Assembly (NCBI RefSeq): GCF_032854445.1
Contig: NC_088302.1
Span: 24,503,788-24,567,787, forward strand
Length of the DNA: 64,000 bases
From: Liolophura sinensis
Lineage: Eukaryota > Mollusca > Polyplacophora > Chitonida > Chitonidae
Direction of reading: 5' to 3'
In this document: one piece after another, positions 57,653 through 64,000 of the stretch
Numbering within the stretch: the first letter of the stretch is position 1
Layout: each line of letters begins with the position of its first letter
Made by a program: the position numbers and the translations under genes
The notes under the pieces: generated by a model
Database searches by the model: none
What the model saw: only the letters and a program-made list of their open reading frames with translations
What the model was told of the DNA's origin: nothing

Positions 57653-57954
57653 TTAATAGCGCTGATTGTATTCGGGAAAATACGAGTTTGATCTCTGATT
57701 TTTTCATGTCAAGTGAAAAGCGACAAAGGAAGAATGGTATTTGTTAATAATCTCACAAATCTCTGTGACGTCGATAAAAAAAATCCTGTAGGGCGACCGG
57801 ACTTTACAGTTCTGTCACTTCCCTCTCCATGCTCCTGGGGGTTTTGCTTCGTATTAATATATAGCGCAATTTCCTTTGTCTTTTTGTGATGACAAATTAT
57901 TAGTAGTAGTTCTCTCCTAAGTTCATGACTTATTGAGAATTACAAAAACATAAA

Positions 57955-57957
<3 letters not shown>

Positions 57958-58041
<84 letters not shown>

Positions 58042-58042
58042 G
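57958..58042. repeat. (TA)n microsatellite
   Basis: About 85 bp of TA with one ATAC interruption at about 58021. Confidence 0.97.
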
Positions 58043-58825
58043 ATAGACGGTGATGGTGGACCGAACCTTGCATGCACCATATACATATCATGTACAATAT
58101 CGAGTTGTATATTTTTACGAGTATAATATCTGTACTAAACTGCATATTTTTCATATCGTTTTTTTTAACAAATGGCACAAATATATACATAAATGCCGAA
58201 TATTTACGGGAGTTCTGTGATGTCAACTCGTTTATCTGACGCTAAACGAATATCTCAGCGGGTTGCCGAGTCATAGACATGTCCTGAGCAGAGTTAGTAT
58301 TTTAAAGGAAATCATTGGCAAAGACTGACAATGGTTCAGGTCGCCATTCCTCTAAAAACACAGCAGGGCACAGACAAGGAAGCGAGTCTTTTGTTGTAAC
58401 TGCTAATTAGAACTGTAACCAGACTGTCAACTGTCTGGAAAGCAAATCAAGTTTATGCTGGCTGTTTATATACATTAACAATATTATTTCCTGTCTCCAA
58501 GGGGTTCTGATGAGTTCAGGGTAATCAGACAAGTATATCCTACCGAAAACCTCTGTGGGTTCCCCTGAACGAGCAGTTTCGAATGTTTCAATTCACGGAG
58601 CTATTTTACAAAGTGATCACGGGCTTTAGCCTAAAATTATAATTCAAATCAAAGAATGAATCAAAGGGAGGAAACTTTGTCCACTGATTCTATGCTGGTT
58701 GTTGGGTAATGTCACATTAGCGAAATTTGAGAATACAGCTTTTTTCTTTTGTAAAGAAGATTAAAGTTTTGCACTTCAGTCCAAAATGATTTGTGTGAGA
58801 CAGCCCCGATACCATCATTCCACGA
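58043..58825. other. Intergenic, no gene recognised
   Basis: I see no coding region or recognisable repeat in this stretch. Confidence 0.5.
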
Positions 58826-58998
58826 CCCATGAGGCTGTGTGTTCGAATCCAGCTAGCATCTCTCTTGTTGCGGCTCCACCAGGCTCTCATCGGGTCTTAA
58901 ACGCCCCCCTACAGATTTAAACGTCATCATATAGGCATGACATCTCGCCCCTTCACGGCGTAAAAAACTAACCATGGCAAAATAAATAAATAAACAAA
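58826..58998 (+). repeat. tRNA-type SINE fragment
   Basis: B box GTGTTCGAATCCAGC, then TTAAACGTCATCATATAGGC, and a 3' end ACGGCGTAAAAAACTAACC followed by AAAATAAATAAATAAAC. The end is related to the family 1 tail but the middle is not. Confidence 0.6.
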
Positions 58999-59140
58999 AT
59001 ATCTGACGTAAAATTAAAAGAGCAAATATCACAGCATATCCAACTGATGTCCGCCGGAGTACATATTGTCCTTATTTTAGTTTAAATAGAGGTCACCCAG
59101 CAAACGCCTCCTTCAAAATCAGTAAAATATGACAGTTAGA

Positions 59141-59280
59141 CGGCGCAGCAGCTAGCATCTCACTAATGCCGTTGCTATGAGTTCAAGCCCAGCGGCTTCC
59201 TCTTCCGTCATACGTTGGAAGGTATGCAGCAACCTGCGGGTGGTCGTGACATTCTCCTGGGCTCTGCCCGGTTTTTCTCT
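59141..59280 (+). repeat. SINE family 1, partial, ending in (TA)n
   Basis: GCTAGCATCTCACTAATGCC, GAGTTCAAGCCCAGC, GCAACCTGCGGGTGGTCGTG and GGGCTCTGCCCGGTTTTTCT are family 1 head and centre. The 3' half is absent and (TA)n begins at 59289. Confidence 0.8.
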
Positions 59281-59286
59281 TTTGGG

Positions 59287-59288
<2 letters not shown>

Positions 59289-59344
<56 letters not shown>
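59289..59344. repeat. (TA)n microsatellite
   Basis: About 56 bp of TA immediately after a truncated SINE. ORFs on both strands through it are artefacts. Confidence 0.97.
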
Positions 59345-59346
<2 letters not shown>

Positions 59347-59498
59347 AATAAATGCAGTAAAGCCTCTGTAAAACTGCATGGCTGTTTAACAGGCTACATG
59401 TACATGGAGAGCGGTGGCGGCATATACACAGCTGCAATGTCACATTATTCAGTCATTATGCAGTTAAGATCTCGTTTGCGGATATTTTTAAAACCCAC

Positions 59499-59561
59499 CT
59501 CTCCCCCCCTCCCCCTCCCCCTCCCCTCCCCCCCTCCCCCTCCCCCTCCCCTCCCCCCCCC
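59499..59561. repeat. C-rich (CCCCCT)n-like tract; G-rich on the - strand
   Basis: Ten or so runs of four or more C separated by single T, in an imperfect ~30-bp period. The - strand is a strong potential G-quadruplex and the + strand a potential i-motif. Confidence 0.9.
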
Positions 59562-62040
59562 TAATAACGGTGGCCTTCATGCCTCGGTTTATCCTCACAT
59601 GGCTACAAGATGCTGTTTGCGCGACACCCCTATGCGACCTGGTTGAACTGGATTATCTACACTACATTGTCGCCTGTAATATTTTCATCAGGGGTTTGAC
59701 TCACAACTTTAGCACCTTTTGTCAGATGAACAATGGCCAACAGATGCTGAACCCACTGAGATTGTTTGCGGTTGTAGGGAAGGGAACTGTGCACGCTCAA
59801 GGAGTTCATCTCTCTCATCCCAGTCATGACAAAAATACAAACTCGTGTACCTTGGACAGCCATTTAGACACAAGGGACGCCACTCTTAAATTTCTCAAGT
59901 TTGACGGTTTTATTATCTCCTTAAGGTTTGCTTGAAGTGTAATACATATAGGATAATCTACAGTATAGTAAACGACAAACAGACGGTTTACAACAAATCA
60001 ATTAACCACATCGCAAGGGAAAGCTCCTTCTGACAATGGGTGGCACTGAACTTATTAATATAATGGCCGATATTTAAAGTAGATGCTATTTTCGTAGCTG
60101 CAAACAGGCTTTCCGTGAAGCAGGTTTATAGATGCAGGGGACGCGAGAATCTAAAGGTTATAGTCTGGGGCACATGGCACGTTTTGTGCAGCTTCGCGGG
60201 CTCGGTGACTTTTGGAATGCTTGATTAAATCGGTCCGAACAAATTTGTTAAATGATTGAACAATCGGGCCAGGTATATGCCATGGCACGATCGGAATGGC
60301 GCGTCAATTTGCAAAGTCGGCTGACTTACGTGGGGCAGCCAGTAACCCCGTCGGTCACTGGAACACCTGTAGAGCCCAAAATGCCATGGAGAGAGTGTAA
60401 TTCGGAGGAAACCATCGGAGCATACAACTGCAAAGTTGAGATGGACATTGTAATGGTATTCAAAGATAAATTAAAAAAAATTGAGGAAACATTTTGCGAC
60501 CCTCAGTTTTTTGGTAAACTTATTTTATTGCGACAAAAATAAGCTGCATACGAGATCAAGCTGTGATGGGAAAACAGTGGGACACCTTCGCCCGTGCACT
60601 CCAAGCGGTACTGGTCGTTGTGCTAATGTACGTTACGTTACTAGTCCCCCCCCCCCACTTCAACTTCAACCAAGTCTCAAGTCAGGAGTCTCATTCGTAG
60701 AAGTATGCATCGAGTGACTTTAAAAATATCTCTGGTTAATCATTGTAGATGCCACAAACATTGTTATTTCTACATGAATGTTTAATGTGATCACGTGGTT
60801 ATAGTGTACCTCTGTGCTGCAGATAATGCTTATATTCCAGCCCCTTATTTGCATATTACCTCAGTGTTTTAAGTGCGACCGCTCCAACCCATTTTGAACA
60901 ATAAGCATTTCCATAGCCATTTTACTTTTTCAAGGAAGTGGTCCTAGTGACGCCACGTGTATGCTCCTTAATTACGACAATTCCCTCGGAATTTCCTGTT
61001 TGAGCGTTTGATATACCAGATCGGCGATAAAATAGTTCATCCAATGAAATTGATGCAATCTGCTTGATTCGATCATTGTAGATTCTCTCGATGCGCTGCA
61101 TACTGAAACCAAAGTTTATGAAACTGAGGGCTGTAACTGAAAAGAATTGTTTGTTCAAAATGGCCACGAAAACAGCAGAATATTAGCGACACCTAAGTTT
61201 TAGGCGTAAGCGGTCACACATGACGTTGACGATTAATTCGGAAATGCTGATTTTGCCGGTTTTATCGACGATTCATAGCAAGAATATGAAGACCGTAACT
61301 TGGCCGTACCCGCTTAATGACCGCAATCAGTGATTACTGATAACGGTTTATTTTGCTAAAACACTTTATATTTTAGACTTTTTAGACCATGAAGTCGTGT
61401 CGCACCTAAAACTATTTAAATCGGCAATACTTCATTGGGAGGCACTTATTGCTTTCAACATATTTCGACCACATCACGACGGTGTGACCTATTAGCAGAT
61501 CGGACGTATTGCTGACTTATAGTTCTGCCTCATTGGAACGTTGTGCCAAAAAAGTCAGATACGACACCCACCCAGATACAACAGACTGACTGGGTACAAC
61601 CAATACTTGGTCCATCCCTCTTACCCTGAGGGCCAAGCAACGTTGTACGGGGATAACCGATGTGAAAGACGTGCCACTGAATTCAGGCAATAAATATGCT
61701 GACTGACGGGGTGTGATGTAGCAGGATGGTTGCATGTCTGGTGTCTGCTATGGTATAGGATTCCAGTGAGGCAGCACTATTATATGTTGATATCGGCTTG
61801 CTACAGTTAAGGAGACAATGTCATGGCATGACCGAAATAAGCTTAGTTTTATATACCCAAACAAAACAAACCCTGGAAACAGTCTTTCCGGTAAATCATT
61901 GTGTATTTGCCTTTGATCTTGGCTGTCTTTGATCTTCTCAGAAGTGCACGTGCTTATATTTTCTAAAAAGCATCTGGCTTATAAGGAAATGACAGCTGTT
62001 TTTGTTTTTGTTTCTGTCTTTATTGACTGATTGATTGGTT
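59562..62040. other. Intergenic, no gene recognised
   Basis: ORFs at 59570-59935 (121 codons) and 60252-60542 (96 codons), both +, are the longest. Neither has a domain that I recognise and the first begins at the edge of the C-rich repeat. A short C9 run is at about 60646. Confidence 0.45.
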
Positions 62041-62100
62041 GATTGATTTATTCAACAATATTTCACTTATACGACGGCGGCCAGCATTATGGTGGGAGGA
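62041..62100 (-). repeat. SINE family 1 fragment, inverted
   Basis: AATATTTCACTTATACGACG then GCGGCCAGCATTATGGTGGG is the reverse complement of the family 1 3' half. Confidence 0.8.
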
Positions 62101-63728
62101 TCATGCCATATATATTAATATAGCATATAATTACAGTTGGGTAAAGAGTGCAGCATTTTGTTAATAAAACTGCACCCACTTTCTTGTGTTTCAGGAAACC
62201 GCCCTGATTACGTATCCACCCAATAATGTTCATGTATTTATATATTGATCTGCATGTCTAGATATACTTGTAGTTGACAACATGCGATGTTATAATCATA
62301 GTGATTCTGCGGTGTATATTGTCATCGGAAAATCCGTTGAAGATATTTGAGGGTAATTAAACCCTTAGGTTTACGTATGTAGCTATATTTCCCTGGATGC
62401 ACCCATTCACTTCAGCTAATAGGAAATCAAATATGCTGATGGATTTCCGTGCTTTCACGAACCAGTATGCTGATTGTAAGTCTCACTATATACCTTTATC
62501 TCATTGCAAACTATAACTGACTATTTTTTTACAACGACATTTACTTCCTCGAAAACAATGGATGGAGATAAAATCTGTTGATATATACTCCACGCAGTCC
62601 CCCCAGTTGTTTCCTCCGACCTAGATCAGTCTGACACGCTGCCTTCGACTTAATTCACTGGAATTATCACATAATTAAACATGTATAGATTAAGTCAGAA
62701 GCCGTTGCCAGATACAGGCGAGCGATATTAGCACGGACGCAGGAAAAAGACACCCTTTTAACAACTACGCAAAGTTCATGCCAGTTCAATATCCACAGAC
62801 TTGCAAAGGTGACTGGTTGTAAAAGCAACAAACTTCGATTTTGTTGTCGGGAATTTGAATGCTATGTTGGATATATGCATGAAATTCCAAACGCAGATAT
62901 ATATAAACAGGAGCCTAGAAATTCACTCCGTGAATCCGAATCAGAATATTGATATACTGAAGCCGCTAAGCCTTAACATAATCTCAGTATAATTGTTGAC
63001 CTTCTTCGAGGTCGATTTTATTATATTTTTGATTTGTTTGTTTGCAATTCAGATTTAAGTTTGAGGTTTCAAAAAAACTATTTGACCTTATTAACGATAA
63101 ATCTGAAAACTAACTCACTGTGTACGTGCGTAGATGTGTGTTGCTGAGAACAGATTATTTTTTTTCTCTCACAGCCAGCATTTTTTTCTTTGTCCGAATG
63201 AAAGCACGTAGTACGACACGCAGAAATATCCTGAATAAAAAGTACTCCCTTTTCTTCCTGTTAATGGTGTTTGTGAACGTTTGACCGCGATAGTTGATCA
63301 ATTATGTCATGTCGGTGCGTCTGTGGCCTTCAGACGCCCACTTGTTATAAAAAGAATAAATAAGGGATTTCTTTAGAAGACCCTATTAAAGCAACGTTTT
63401 TGTGTGCTGTAATCCAGTTATTATCTGCGTCAAGACGCAGTACTATCATAATGCCGGTGCGGTTAAGCAAGCCATAATGTGAGAGGAGACCATGAACAAC
63501 GGTAAAGAAAATATAAAAATGAAATTATCTTTAATATAAGATCGAAAATTCGACTGCATTTAATTCAGTTGATAAAAAAATCTGTAAAAATAATGAAGTA
63601 TTTCAGTGATCCTACACCATGCTCACTTCATTTTTATGTGGTTTTCGCATTTCGCATCGCGTGCACTAACACATTGTCTGCTGGCGAATAACTTATACAT
63701 CCTAATTTTTCTCGTTAATCACAAACCC
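62101..63728. other. Intergenic AT-rich DNA, no gene recognised
   Basis: No supported coding region or repeat family. Confidence 0.5.
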
Positions 63729-63798
63729 CAGCGTCGTATAAGTAAAATATTCTTGTGTACGGCGAAAAACTCAAAGCAGGTAAATAAATAAATTAATT
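63729..63798 (+). repeat. SINE family 1 tail fragment
   Basis: CAGCGTCGTATAAGTAAAAT, ATTCTTGTGTACGGCGAAAA and AGGTAAATAAATAAATTAAT: the last part of the element only. Confidence 0.75.
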
Positions 63799-63933
63799 GC
63801 ATACCCAGATACACACAGATATACGTGTAAGAGGTGTTTAAAGTATTGCACGATATCGTAGCAGGGTCGAACAGGAAGACCTTATTGACGATGGGTCTAT
63901 ACTTCCACGTACAGTACACTTATTATAAATGGG

Positions 63934-64000
63934 TGCCGGCCGTACGTGGGAAGGTCTGTCAGCAACCTGTGGATGGTCGTGGATTTCCCCCGGGCTGTGC
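63934..64000 (+). repeat. SINE family 1, internal part, cut by the window end
   Basis: GTGCCGGCCGTACGTGGGAA, GGTCTGTCAGCAACCTGTGG and ATGGTCGTGGATTTCCCCCG match the family centre. The rest lies beyond the window. Confidence 0.85.

Noticed and set aside
59152-59646. ORFs on both strands with IYIYIY and PPPLPLP stretches
   Set aside because: They run through SINE, (TA)n and C-rich repeat. Low complexity explains them.
59570-59935. 121-codon + strand ORF
   Set aside because: No motif, and it begins at the edge of a C-rich repeat. Not supported.

Overview
This is a window of animal nuclear DNA, most likely from a marine mollusc. Long AT-rich introns with GT-AG borders, many long (TA)n arrays, tRNA-derived SINEs and MITE-like elements rule out a prokaryote. 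The commonest SINE ends in a TAAGTGAAATATTCTTGAG...CACCAATCAAATAAATAAATA-type tail and a second ends in a GCACTCACTCACTC-type tail. Both look like families known from molluscs, so gastropod or bivalve is my guess. That is inference; no search was possible.

The only gene I can name with certainty is RRM1, the large (alpha) subunit of class Ia ribonucleotide reductase. It is complete on the + strand from 13710 to 27045, with 19 coding exons that join in frame to a 794-residue protein. All catalytic and allosteric residues checked are present. Two exact E2F-type sites lie within 130 bp upstream of the start, fitting S-phase control, and an AATAAA signal follows at 27594. Its introns carry a young SINE, a 98-bp tandem duplication and older repeats.

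A second probable gene, on the - strand at 55786-56307, is intronless and encodes a 173-residue protein made mostly of one PH-like domain. Its first ATG follows an in-frame stop. A TATA-like box lies upstream and an ATTAAA signal about 800 bp downstream. About 700 bp upstream of its start sits a dense cluster (GC box, CArG box, CRE-like site, MEF2 site, TATA, initiator-like sequence) at about 56977-57084. It could be a + strand or divergent promoter of immediate-early type.

Layout: 1-13.6 kb is intergenic, with SINEs, two MITE copies (one carrying a nested SINE), a 24-bp minisatellite and (TA)n. 13.7-27.6 kb is RRM1. 27.6-55 kb is repeat-rich intergenic DNA with SINEs, a 56-bp array whose units resemble 3' splice sites, two more MITEs, a 50-bp array, (TA)n tracts and poly-C. 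55-57.1 kb holds the PH-domain gene and the promoter cluster. 57.3-64 kb is repeats again. Three short ORFs (38042-38236, 38615-38797, 49683-49826) are listed as weak coding candidates. No transposase, reverse transcriptase, rRNA, true tRNA gene or CRISPR array is visible. I did not find a convincing new multi-gene system. The most interesting points are regulatory and repeat structures.
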